Origin: Halobellus sp. Atlit-31R
Lineage (GTDB): Archaea; Halobacteriota; Halobacteria; Halobacteriales; Haloferacaceae
Length of the DNA: 64,000 nucleotides
Assembly (NCBI GenBank): GCA_003665935.1
Contig: QPLR01000002.1
Coordinates: 682,001 to 746,000 of the forward strand
Direction: 5' to 3'
Shown here: piece after piece, positions 44,726 through 52,975 of the stretch
How the letters are laid out: each line of letters opens with the position of its first letter
Numbering within the stretch: the stretch's first letter is position 1
The notes under the pieces: model-generated
Seen by the model: only the letters and a program-made list of their open reading frames with translations
Told to the model about the DNA's origin: nothing
The model's database searches: none
Made by a program: the position numbers and the translations under genes

Positions 44726-45721
44726 ATGAACGCGAACGTGTTGGAGACGATCGGATCGCCGCTGGTCCGTGTCGACTCGCCCGACGGGGCGACGATCGCA
44801 GCGAAGATCGAATCGAAGAACCCCGGCGGCTCGGCGAAGGACCGGCCGGCCCTGGCGATGATCGAGCGCGCCGAGCGAGAGGGCGAGATCACGCCCGGCG
44901 ACGCGCTGGTCGAGCCCACGAGCGGGAACACGGGCATCGGACTCGCGGTCGTCGCGGCGGCCAAAGGCTACGATCTCACGGTCGTGATGCCGGGGTCGAA
45001 GTCGCCCGAGCGGCGACAGATTATGAAGGCCTACGGGGCCGACATCGAACTCGTCGACGGCGACATCTCGACGGCGAAGGACAGAGCCGACGAACTCGAA
45101 GCCGAGGGGATGTTCCAGCTCAGACAGTTCGAGAACCCCGCGAATCCGCGGGCGCACTATCTCACCACCGGCCCGGAGATCCTCGACCAGATCGGCGACC
45201 GGACGGTCGACGCACTCGTCGCGGGCGTCGGGACCGGCGGCACCATCACCGGCATCGGGCGTCGGCTCCGCGAGGAGTTCCCCGAGATGGAGGTCGTCGC
45301 CGTCGAACCCGCCGACAACGCCGTCCTCTCGGGCGGCGAGCCCGGCATCGACGACTTCCAGGGGATGGGTCCCGGCTTCGTCAGTCCGAACCTCGACCGG
45401 GATCTCCTCGACGACGTCGAGACGGTCACGATCGACGACGCGGAGGCCGAGTGCCGCCGCCTCGCCCGCGAGGAGGGCATCCTCGTCGGACAGTCGTCCG
45501 GCGCCTCGAACCTCGCCGCCAAGCGCGTCGCCGAGCGGCTGGCCGACTCCGAGGCGGACTGTGCGGACCCGGAGCCGAACTACGTCATCGAAAGCGCCGA
45601 AGAGTCCGATACGGCGCACACCGGCGCCGAGGATGCCGACGCGACCGACGACTGCCCGCTGGTGATAACGGTGTTCTGGGACAGCGGCGAGCGCTATATG
45701 TCGACGGGGATGTTCGACTGA
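44726..45721 (+). CDS. cysK: Cysteine synthase (O-acetylserine sulfhydrylase type)
   Basis: 331 aa from the ATG at 44726 (MNANVLETIGSPLVRVDSP). PLP lysine in NPGGSAKDRPAL, substrate loop EPTSGNTGIGLAV, phosphate loop GTGGTITGIGRRL and C-terminal SGASNLAAKRVA. The C-terminus has an acidic, Cys-containing insert (about 280-315) relative to the 310-residue bacterial enzyme. Forms cysteine from an activated serine and sulfide; cystathionine beta-synthase cannot be excluded by sequence alone. Confidence 0.9.
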   Translation: MNANVLETIGSPLVRVDSPDGATIAAKIESKNPGGSAKDRPALAMIERAEREGEITPGDALVEPTSGNTGIGLAVVAAAKGYDLTVVMPGSKSPERRQIMKAYGADIELVDGDISTAKDRADELEAEGMFQLRQFENPANPRAHYLTTGPEILDQIGDRTVDALVAGVGTGGTITGIGRRLREEFPEMEVVAVEPADNAVLSGGEPGIDDFQGMGPGFVSPNLDRDLLDDVETVTIDDAEAECRRLAREEGILVGQSSGASNLAAKRVAERLADSEADCADPEPNYVIESAEESDTAHTGAEDADATDDCPLVITVFWDSGERYMSTGMFD

Positions 45722-46159
45722 CTCGGCGCGTCGAGTCGGCGGCGACATCCCCGCGCTCCGACGGGACGGTTCCGGGGTCGCTCGGTAACGACTACGTGTG
45801 AGTATCAGTTCTGATAAATGGTCTTCGAAGTCACAGCGCGGCTCCGAGACGGCGACAATCGGCTACGTATCATCGAACGGATCCCGGAACTGGGTGAACG
45901 AATTCGACCCTATTTATAAAAGCAGACGACAGATCTGTGGCGGTCGCCTCACTCCACTCTACATCGGTAGGTGGATATAAGTATCAGGAACGAAAACTAC
46001 ACAGTGCCGGGGTGCCTCTGACAACCGGCAAACGGTGGTTTGTCCGTCCCCGATACGTGCGATCGCAGTTTGTACGATCGACTCTCCCGGCGGACGAACC
46101 GACGGTCGCGGTCCGCGCCGGCCTTGCCCGGACCGGCGCGTCGTATCCGTACTGTTGTG
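45722..46159. other. 438-base intergenic region with orphan promoter-like elements
   Basis: Between cysK and the DUF123 gene, both ending here. It holds an inverted repeat tatcag-tt-ctgata (45803-45816), a TATA-like ctatttataaaag (45910-45922), a palindrome acagatctgt (45929-45938), a second TATA-like gatataag (45974-45981) and a small hairpin ggcaaac/gtttgtc (46027-46044). The 45,800-46,020 part is AT-rich for this genome. No convincing ORF; a small RNA or decayed gene is possible. Confidence 0.5.
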
Positions 46160-46834
46160 CTACTCTACGAGCTCGCGGAGCGCACCGACGACGGCCGAGC
46201 GAAGCGTTCGGGCGTCCGGCGCGAGAGCCAGATGCGTCCGACAGTCGCAGTCCGACGCGCCGAAGCCCTCGAGTGGCGCGGCTGCGGCTCCGTTTCGGTC
46301 CGACTGCGTCGCAGTTCCCCGGTCGCTGGACCCGGCCGGTGCCGTCGCTCCGTGGCCGCTGGCCCCATCCGACGCCGAACCTCCGTGGTCGCTGGCCCCA
46401 TCCGACGCCGTCCTCGCTGCCGTCAGCGCCGCCGCGAGTCGACACTCCACGTCCGCGTGCGGGGCGGCGACGACGGCGTCGAGCGACGTCTCCGGGTGGC
46501 TGCCGAGATAGTCGACGTGCCAGTGCGTGACGTCGTGGTCGCCGGCGGCGACGCGTCGGTGGCGGTCGACGCGGCCGAGGCCGTTCGAGCCGAACGCGCT
46601 GCCGACGTACGCGTACGCGCCCGCCGGAAACGTTGCCGCTCCGAGCGCGCCGACGGTGAACGTCGCGTCGGCGTCGAGTTCGAAGACGAGCGCGTACGTT
46701 CCCGGTGGGGCGTCGCCGATGCCGAGGCCGTCGGCACCCGCAGCGATGGCGTCCGGATCGAGGACGACAGCGGGGTCGTCTCGGGTGTCGTGAGCGTCCG
46801 CTCCGCTCGTCTGTTCGGCCCGTTCGCCGCACAT
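46160..46834 (-). CDS. GIY-YIG/DUF123 family protein with a repetitive insert
   Basis: 224 aa. Opens with an acidic stretch, then PPGTYALVFELDADATFTVG and FPAGAYAYVGSAFGSNGLG, the DUF123 form of the GIY-YIG fold, HWHVDYLGSHPETSLDAVV and a C-terminal EGFGASDCDCRTHLAL (Cys pair). Relatives are small archaeal proteins of unknown function sometimes linked to nucleases. Between these halves (about residues 140-190) is a Ser/Gly/Asp-rich low-complexity insert encoded by a 33-bp DNA repeat. It starts 3 bases after the stop of the DCC gene, so the two form an operon. Confidence 0.82.
   Translation of the reverse strand: MCGERAEQTSGADAHDTRDDPAVVLDPDAIAAGADGLGIGDAPPGTYALVFELDADATFTVGALGAATFPAGAYAYVGSAFGSNGLGRVDRHRRVAAGDHDVTHWHVDYLGSHPETSLDAVVAAPHADVECRLAAALTAARTASDGASDHGGSASDGASGHGATAPAGSSDRGTATQSDRNGAAAAPLEGFGASDCDCRTHLALAPDARTLRSAVVGALRELVE
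46348..46410. repeat. 33-bp tandem repeat inside the DUF123 gene
   Basis: A 30-base block beginning ctccgtgg is present at 46348-46377 and again at 46381-46410 with one difference (gcc/gtc). The period of 33 keeps the reading frame and encodes two near-identical 11-residue units. Confidence 0.75.
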
Positions 46835-46837
46835 CGG

Positions 46838-47266
46838 TCAGGCCAGCGCTTCCGGTTCCGCCTCGGCGGCCGCGACGAGACCGTCGAACAGCGCGTCGGC
46901 GTCGTCGCCGAGCGGGTAGATCTCGTGGTAGTCGTCCGGGTCGCGACCGCGCCCGCTCGCCGCACCGACGACCTTCGCGATCCGGTCGTAGTTGTCGCGA
47001 ACGAGCGAGCCGACGATGCCGGGCGTCCCGGCGCGGTCGGCCAGTTCCTGGGCCGCGGACCGACCCGCGTAGACGCGGTGGCGGCGGCGGTCGACCAGGA
47101 ACATCGCGAACGGCTCCTCCCCGAACTGGGCGTCGAGAAACGCCTGCGCGGCGTCGTCGTACCACGAGATCGCGCCGACGTCGTCGAGGCGCTGGAGGGT
47201 CCGCGCGGCGATCGAGCAGTACGGACACTCCCCGTCGTAGATGAGGACCGCGTCGTAATCGCGCAT
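46838..47266 (-). CDS. DCC family thiol-disulfide oxidoreductase
   Basis: 142 aa, DUF393. Signature DGECPYC at residues 11-17 (the D-x-x-C-x-x-C form), AISWYDDAAQAF and FLVDRRRHRVYAGRSAA. Thioredoxin-like fold presumed; substrates unknown. First gene of a two-gene operon with the DUF123 protein, divergent from the helicase gene. Confidence 0.9.
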   Translation of the reverse strand: MRDYDAVLIYDGECPYCSIAARTLQRLDDVGAISWYDDAAQAFLDAQFGEEPFAMFLVDRRRHRVYAGRSAAQELADRAGTPGIVGSLVRDNYDRIAKVVGAASGRGRDPDDYHEIYPLGDDADALFDGLVAAAEAEPEALA

Positions 47267-47381
47267 ACCCCGCGTTGGAACCGGACGGGCAAAACCGTGC
47301 TGGGCGATCCGCTCGTCCGGTCGCGAACCACCGCACCGACCGTAACGGTCAGGTCGCTGTCGGCCGGAGAGTGACGTAGTC

Positions 47382-49712
47382 GTGGAGGACCTCGTCGCTC
47401 AGTTGAAAACGCGGCCGTACTACGACGGTCAAATACGGGATCACCGTCGCGTCTCGGGGCGCGACGCGGAGTTCGCGGACGTCGATCTCGAATCGCGGCT
47501 TGCGAGCGCGCTGGCGGATCGCGGCATCGACCGACTCTATCGGCACCAGGCGGCCGCTATCGACGCCGTTCGCGACGGCGAGAACGTCGTGCTCGCGACG
47601 CCGACGGCGAGCGGCAAGAGCCTCGCCTACACCGTGCCGGCGTTCGAGCGCGCGATGGATCACGGCGGCCGGACGCTGTATCTCGGCCCGCAGAACGCGC
47701 TCGTCGCCGATCAGCGCGAGACGCTCTCGGATCTGGCGCACGGGCTCGGCTTCGGCAGCCGCGTCTCCGTCGACCAGTACACCGGGCGGCTGTCGCAGTC
47801 CGAGAAGCGCGACGTGCGCGACCGCCGCCCGACGGTCCTCCTCTCGAACCCGGATATGTTGCACTACGCGCTGTTGCCGCACGCACACCGGCTCTGGGAG
47901 TGGTTCTTCGGCTCGCTGGAGACCGTCGTGATCGACGAGGTCCACGGCTACCGCGGCGTCTTCGGTAGCCACGTCGCGCTGACGCTCCGACGACTCCACC
48001 GGATCTGCGAGCGGTTCGGGAGCGATCCGCAGTACGTCTGCTGCTCGGCGACGATCGGCAATCCGATCGAGCACGCCGCGCGGGTGACCGGCCGAGAGGC
48101 GTCGACGTTCCGTCTCGTCGACGCGGACACGAGCGCGACGGGCGCGAAGCACTGGCTCCTGTGGAACCCGCCGGAGTACCGCGACGACGGGGGAGACGCC
48201 GGCGGCAGCGGTCGGCGGCGATCGAGCCACGTCGAGACGAAGAACCTCTTCGTCGATCTCGTCGCCCGCGGTTACCAGACGCTCGCGTTCACGCGCGCTC
48301 GGCAGGCGGCCGAGCGATACGCGACCGAGAGCGCCTCGGACCTCAGAGAGCGCGGCAAGCACGACGAGGCTGCGTCGGTGACGGCGTACCAGGCCGCGCT
48401 GAAGCACGACCGCCGACGCGAGATCGAGGCGGGCCTCCACGACGGGAGCGTCCGGGGCGTCTGGTCGACCAACGCCTTGGAACTCGGCGTCGACGTCGGC
48501 GAACTCGACGCCGTGCTCATCGACGGCTACCCAGGCACGCGGATGTCGGCGTTCCAGCAGGCCGGGCGGGCGGGTCGCGGCGACGACGACGCCCTCGTCG
48601 TGTTGGTCGGCGGCGAAGACCAACTGGACCAGTACCTGCTTCGACACCCCGAGGACTTCTGGGACGGCGACCCCGAGCGGGCCGTCTGCGACCCCGGAAA
48701 CCCGGAGCTCCTGCCCGACCACGTCGCCTCCGCGGCCGCGGAGAACTGGCTGAAAGTGGGCGACGAGGCGCACTTCGGGGCGTCGTTCCCGGACGTCGTC
48801 GCCGAACTGGTCGAGGAGGGCCGCCTCGACCGACGCGATACGGAGCGCGGCGTGCGCTGGCTGCACGACGCCGACGGCAGTCCGCAGCACGAGATGAGCC
48901 TGCGGACGATCGCCTCCCGCGAGATCGACCTCCTCGACTCGCGCTCGAACGAGGTGCTGTCGTCGCTGTCGTTCGCAGACGCCCTGCGGGACGCTCACGA
49001 GGGGGCGATCTACCACCACCAGGGGACGACCTACGAGGTCACCGACCTGGATCTGGACCGCGACACGGCGACGCTGCAGCCCACCTGGGCGGACTACTAC
49101 ACCCGCGTCCTGCACGACAAGACGATCACCGTCGAGGAGGACTACCGCGGGAAGTCGCTGTCGGCCCGCCCGGACACGGAGGTCCGGTTCGCCGAGGTGA
49201 CGATGCGCAAGCAGATCACCGGCTTCGAGCGGCGCGATCCGCGGCGCGGCGAGGCGATCGGTCGGGAGGCGCTTGACCTCCCGGAGACGACGCTGCGGAC
49301 GAAGGCGCTCTACTTCACCGTGCCCCGCGACGTCGAGATGGAGATGCGGGAGATGGGCGGCGAGTACGGCTTCAACGGCGGCATCCACGCCGCCGAACAC
49401 GGGATGATCTCGCTTTTCCCGCTGTCGTTTCTGTGCGACCGCGGCGACATCGGCGGCCTCTCGACCCCACACCACCCGCACACGGGGCAGTCGACGATCT
49501 TCGTCTACGACGGCTACCCGGGCGGCGTCGGCCTGACCGAGAGCGGCTACGACGACGTCGAGACGCTGCTGTCGCGCACGCGGAAGATGATCGACGACTG
49601 CGACTGCGAGGACGGCTGTCCGGCCTGCGTCCAGTCGCCGCACTGCGGCAACGCGAACGATCCGCTCTCGAAGGCCGAGGCGGTCCACCTGCTCGACGCG
49701 CTCAGTGTCTGA
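47382..49712 (+). CDS. DEAD/DEAH-box helicase, MrfA/YprA type with DUF1998
   Basis: 776 aa, GTG start at 47382. RecA1 domain: Q-type RLYRHQAAAID, Walker A TPTASGKSLA (about 73-82), Walker B DEVH, motif III CSATIGNP. RecA2: TLAFTRARQAAE, STNALELGVDVGELDAV and QQAGRAGRGDDD. The C-terminal DUF1998 region has four clustered cysteines (CDCEDGCPAC) plus PHCGN, the zinc site of MrfA-type helicases, which in Bacillus repair mitomycin-type lesions. Expected DNA helicase; a repair role fits the photolyase beside it. Confidence 0.92.
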   Translation: MEDLVAQLKTRPYYDGQIRDHRRVSGRDAEFADVDLESRLASALADRGIDRLYRHQAAAIDAVRDGENVVLATPTASGKSLAYTVPAFERAMDHGGRTLYLGPQNALVADQRETLSDLAHGLGFGSRVSVDQYTGRLSQSEKRDVRDRRPTVLLSNPDMLHYALLPHAHRLWEWFFGSLETVVIDEVHGYRGVFGSHVALTLRRLHRICERFGSDPQYVCCSATIGNPIEHAARVTGREASTFRLVDADTSATGAKHWLLWNPPEYRDDGGDAGGSGRRRSSHVETKNLFVDLVARGYQTLAFTRARQAAERYATESASDLRERGKHDEAASVTAYQAALKHDRRREIEAGLHDGSVRGVWSTNALELGVDVGELDAVLIDGYPGTRMSAFQQAGRAGRGDDDALVVLVGGEDQLDQYLLRHPEDFWDGDPERAVCDPGNPELLPDHVASAAAENWLKVGDEAHFGASFPDVVAELVEEGRLDRRDTERGVRWLHDADGSPQHEMSLRTIASREIDLLDSRSNEVLSSLSFADALRDAHEGAIYHHQGTTYEVTDLDLDRDTATLQPTWADYYTRVLHDKTITVEEDYRGKSLSARPDTEVRFAEVTMRKQITGFERRDPRRGEAIGREALDLPETTLRTKALYFTVPRDVEMEMREMGGEYGFNGGIHAAEHGMISLFPLSFLCDRGDIGGLSTPHHPHTGQSTIFVYDGYPGGVGLTESGYDDVETLLSRTRKMIDDCDCEDGCPACVQSPHCGNANDPLSKAEAVHLLDALSV

Positions 49713-49766
49713 GTCCGCGTCGCCGTCGACCGGCGGGGGGTCGGCGGTCGCCGCGGAACGCACTGC

Positions 49767-49850
49767 CGACGATCACTCTAGATTTACTCCCGACGATCAC
49801 TCTAGATTTACTCCCGACGATCACTCTAGACTTACTCCCGACGATCACTC
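49767..49850. repeat. 24-bp tandem repeat, 3.5 copies
   Basis: Units start at 49767, 49791 and 49815 (third differs by one base) with a half copy at 49839-49850. Each reads cgacgatcactctagatt plus tactcc, giving an AT-rich ctagattta island in GC-rich DNA. The half copy contains the photolyase stop codon (49845-49847, minus strand), so the array probably grew from the gene's 3' end. It separates two convergent genes. Confidence 0.9.
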
Positions 49851-51461
49851 CGGGCGGAACTCGGACTCGCCGAAGGCGTCGAGATGCGTCTGGGTCGCGT
49901 CGTCGCGGGACGCCCCGGCGGCGGTCCCGTGCTTGCGAGCGATCGCGCGCGCGGACGATCGCCCGCCCGACAGCGACGCCCGGTCGGCGACGTCGGGGTC
50001 GGCGAGCGCGTCGGCGGCGGCAGCGCGGACGGCCCCGAAGCGCTCCCGGAACTCCGCGCGCGCGGACTCGTAGTCGACGATCGGGCGCGGGTAGGTCTCG
50101 CCGATCACGACCCCGCAGTCCTCCTGGACGGCGAGCGGCGTGTGCTCCGGGCGGTCCAGATACTCGGTCGGCAGCGGTTCGAGCTCCGGAACCCAGCGCG
50201 TGATGAATTCGCCGTCGGGATCCTGATCCCGGACCTGTTTCCGCGGGTTGTACCGCCTGAGCGTCGGCCGTCCGACGAGGCCGCACTGGGACTGCCACTG
50301 CGTGTAGTTTATCGACGCCACCGAGTCCAGCAGGTGGTGGTGGTACCAGTCAGCGCCGATCTGCCAGGGCTGCTGGAGGACGTGGTAGTAAAACGAGACG
50401 CAGAGCGCGCGCATCCGGAAGTTCAGCCAGCCTGTCGCCGCCAGACAGCGCATCGACGCGTCGACCATCGGATAGCCCGTGCGGCCGCGCTTCCAGGCGT
50501 CGATCAGCTCCGGATCGTGCCGGTCCGCGTTGAACCCCGTGAGAACGGGGTTTGCGGCGGCGTCGAGCCATCCCGGCCAGTCTTCGAGCTTCTGTTCGTA
50601 GTGTTTGTTCCAGAACAGTCGCGAGACGAACATCTCCGCACCGCGCCCGTCGGGGGCGTGCTCGTCGACGTACTGGTAGACCTCCCGGACGGAGAGACAG
50701 CCGAACTTGAGATACGGCGAGAGCCCGCTGGTGCCGTCCCGGGCGTCGACCGGCGAGGAGATGTTGCCGGGATACTCCCGCGTCCGTTCGGCGAACGCTT
50801 CGAGTCGTGCCCGCGCCCGCTCGGTTCCGCCGGTCGGGACCTGTGACTTCTGGGGGACGACGTCGTAGGCGTCCGCGACGCTGTCGATCGTAACCTCGGT
50901 CTCGAAGGCGCGGTTGGTGACGGTCGCGGGATCCCACTCGTGCGGCTCGGCCTCGAACCACGCCTCGACGCGCGCCTGCCAGTCGCGGCGGGGACGGTCC
51001 GTGTGGCGGACGAGGCCGTCGCCGCTGACGAACGCGACGTCGTGCTCGTCCCGCGCGCGCCGGTCCCGCTCGTGGCCGTATCGCCCGGACGGACCGGCCG
51101 CGGCCACCACGTCCCAGCCGGCCTCGCGGAAGCGGCCCAGCACGTCGATCGGGTCGCCGTGCGCGTACGTCAGGCCGCGGCCCGTTCGCCTCCGGTACTG
51201 GGCGTCGAGGTCGGCGAGGCAGTCGTGGAGAAAGCCGACGCGAGCGTCACACGCCAGCCCCTCGGAGCCGTAGAACGCCGGGTCGAACACGAAAAGCGGG
51301 AGGACGTGCTCGTCGGTCGCCGCGGCGGCGACGGCGGGCTGATCCCGGACGCGTAAGTGATCGCGGTGCCAGATCACGGTCCCGGCCTCGTCCGCATCGA
51401 GCGTCGGTACCGCCGACGCGAGCGGCCGCGTCGGCAACGCCGCCGAATGAGACGCCGACAT
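49845..51461 (-). CDS. Photolyase/cryptochrome family protein
   Basis: 538 aa from the ATG at 51461; the open frame upstream includes the operator region and is not needed. N-terminal antenna/Rossmann domain (VIWHRDHLRVRDQPAV, FVFDPAFYGSEG), C-terminal FAD domain (GLSPYLKFGCLSVREVYQYV, GRTGYPMVDASMRCLAATGW). The FAD-site segment reads SINYTQWQSQCGLVG (about residues 377-392) instead of the class I NN-x2-WQW, and RRYNPRKQ follows, as in the divergent INYPQ-type branch. Light-driven repair of pyrimidine dimers or a light-sensing role. Confidence 0.88.
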   Translation of the reverse strand: MSASHSAALPTRPLASAVPTLDADEAGTVIWHRDHLRVRDQPAVAAAATDEHVLPLFVFDPAFYGSEGLACDARVGFLHDCLADLDAQYRRRTGRGLTYAHGDPIDVLGRFREAGWDVVAAAGPSGRYGHERDRRARDEHDVAFVSGDGLVRHTDRPRRDWQARVEAWFEAEPHEWDPATVTNRAFETEVTIDSVADAYDVVPQKSQVPTGGTERARARLEAFAERTREYPGNISSPVDARDGTSGLSPYLKFGCLSVREVYQYVDEHAPDGRGAEMFVSRLFWNKHYEQKLEDWPGWLDAAANPVLTGFNADRHDPELIDAWKRGRTGYPMVDASMRCLAATGWLNFRMRALCVSFYYHVLQQPWQIGADWYHHHLLDSVASINYTQWQSQCGLVGRPTLRRYNPRKQVRDQDPDGEFITRWVPELEPLPTEYLDRPEHTPLAVQEDCGVVIGETYPRPIVDYESARAEFRERFGAVRAAAADALADPDVADRASLSGGRSSARAIARKHGTAAGASRDDATQTHLDAFGESEFRPE

Positions 51462-51533
51462 AGGAGTCGTATTCGAAAGGGGCCTACGGCTACCACTGTC
51501 TTTCGGCCGTCCCGACCGTGGAACGACAGAACT

Positions 51534-51549
51534 TTTAGGCCAGCCTAAA
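51534..51549. promoter_or_regulatory. DtxR/SirR/Idr-like operator before the RGP-like gene
   Basis: Perfect 7-bp half sites TTTAGGC (51534-51540) and GCCTAAA (51543-51549) around CA. The pattern matches DtxR-family metal-repressor boxes and is the same as the one at 52954. It ends 3 bases before the ATG at 51553, so repressor binding would cover the expected start region. Confidence 0.7.
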
Positions 51550-51552
51550 GAG

Positions 51553-52734
51553 ATGGCGACAATGAAGCAGGATATCTGTGTCGTGGTGCCGACGATCCGC
51601 GAATACGACTGCATGCGAGCGTACTTCGAGAATGCACGCGAACACGGCTTCGACCTCGACCGACTCTTCGTTCTTCTGGTGACGGAGGACTTCTGCGACG
51701 TCGACGCGATGGAGCAGATGCTCGACGACGAGGGCGTCGACGGCGCGGTGTACGACGGCTCGCGGCGCGAGGCGTGGTTCGACGAGCAGGGGCTGTCTGC
51801 GTACTCGCATCTGATCCCCGCGGCCTCGCACGCCCAGACCAGTTTCGGACTGCTCTACCTGTGGGCACACCCCCGGTTCGAGCGCGGCGTGTTCATCGAC
51901 GACGACACGCTCCCGCACGCGGAGTGGGACTTCTTCGGCCGCCACATGGCGAACCTCGACCGGACAGACGAGGTCGAGTCCGTCCGCTCGGAGGAGCGCT
52001 GGGTGAACGTCCTCTATCAGAACGCCGAGGAGCACGGGCTCTACCCGCGCGGCTACCCGTACTCCGCGATGGACGAGACCGTCGAGACCGACCGTCGGGA
52101 GCTGACCGACGTCGTCGCCTCGCAGGGGCTGTGGACGAACGTCCCCGACCTCGACGCCGTTCGGATCCTGATGGACGGCGACCTCCGGGGACAGGCGCAG
52201 ACCCGAACGGAACACGAGGACTTCGCCGGCGACTTCGTCGCCGAGCCGGGACAGTACCTCACCGTCTGCTCGATGAATCTCGCGTTCGAGCGCGAGGTCG
52301 TGCCGGCGTTCTACCAGCTCCCGATGGACGACAACGAGTGGGACGTCGGCCGCTTCGACGACATCTGGTCGGGCGTGTTCCTCAAGCGCGCCGCCGACCT
52401 CCTGGAGAAAGACGTCGTCAACGGCTATCCGCTCTGTGAGCACAACAAAGCGCCACGGCCGACGTTCGACGACCTGAACAACGAGGTCCCCGGTCTGGAA
52501 CTCAACGAACACGTCTGGGAGGTCGTCGACGCCGTCGCCGACGACGCCGACTCCTGGACCGCCGCCGCGAACGCGATGGCACGCGCGCTGGCGGACGGCG
52601 ACTTCTCGGAGTGGAACAACGGCGCGTTCCTGAACCACTGCGGCGAGTACTGGCTCGACTGGCTCGACTGTCTCGGCGAACTCTCGGGGTCGAACACCGA
52701 GCCGTCGCGCGACGCTGCCGTCGCCGACGACTGA
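51553..52734 (+). CDS. RGP-like alpha-1,4-glucan-protein synthase
   Basis: 393 aa (or 390 from the ATG at 51562, MKQDICVVVPTIREYDCM). GT-A-like fold of the reversibly-glycosylated-polypeptide family: VVVPTIREYD, FIDDDTLPHAEWDFF (acidic D-x-D motif near residues 115-120) and EWDVGRFDDIWSGVFLKRAA. Plant relatives are self-glucosylating or act as UDP-arabinopyranose mutase. The haloarchaeal role is unknown. It lies immediately behind a metal-repressor-like operator, with no other promoter visible, and is followed by the iron transport operon. Confidence 0.82.
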   Translation: MATMKQDICVVVPTIREYDCMRAYFENAREHGFDLDRLFVLLVTEDFCDVDAMEQMLDDEGVDGAVYDGSRREAWFDEQGLSAYSHLIPAASHAQTSFGLLYLWAHPRFERGVFIDDDTLPHAEWDFFGRHMANLDRTDEVESVRSEERWVNVLYQNAEEHGLYPRGYPYSAMDETVETDRRELTDVVASQGLWTNVPDLDAVRILMDGDLRGQAQTRTEHEDFAGDFVAEPGQYLTVCSMNLAFEREVVPAFYQLPMDDNEWDVGRFDDIWSGVFLKRAADLLEKDVVNGYPLCEHNKAPRPTFDDLNNEVPGLELNEHVWEVVDAVADDADSWTAAANAMARALADGDFSEWNNGAFLNHCGEYWLDWLDCLGELSGSNTEPSRDAAVADD

Positions 52735-52944
52735 GTCGGGGCGGGCAGCCACCGCCGACCGACTCGCACCGAGCGAGTACCAACAGGTAGGCAGGGCCGA
52801 GCGACGTCGACTGTTCTGCCGCAGATCCACCGCGGACCGCTATCGCCGTTCGCGCTCTCCTGTCCGAAAGCGGGCCTGAAACCGCCGTTTCCGGTCGACC
52901 GCTCCTCGTCACGATTGGTCGGATCGCGTACCTGAACCGGAAGG

Positions 52945-52969
52945 CATATATGTTTTAGGCAGGCCTAAA
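52945..52969 (+). promoter_or_regulatory. TATA box and DtxR/SirR/Idr-like operator of the iron operon
   Basis: TATA catatatg (52945-52952) is followed directly by TTTAGGC-AG-GCCTAAA (52954-52969), and the ATG is at 52976. The operator lies between the TATA box and the expected transcription start, an ideal place for repression when iron is plentiful. Confidence 0.8.
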
Positions 52970-52975
52970 TCAGGT

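Noticed and set aside
47349-49763. A long minus-strand open frame opposite the helicase gene
   Set aside because: Shadow of the helicase codons; no recognisable motif, and Val/Arg/Asp-rich composition.
49767-49850. A CRISPR array
   Set aside because: The 24-bp units are directly adjacent with no unique spacers, and no cas genes are nearby.
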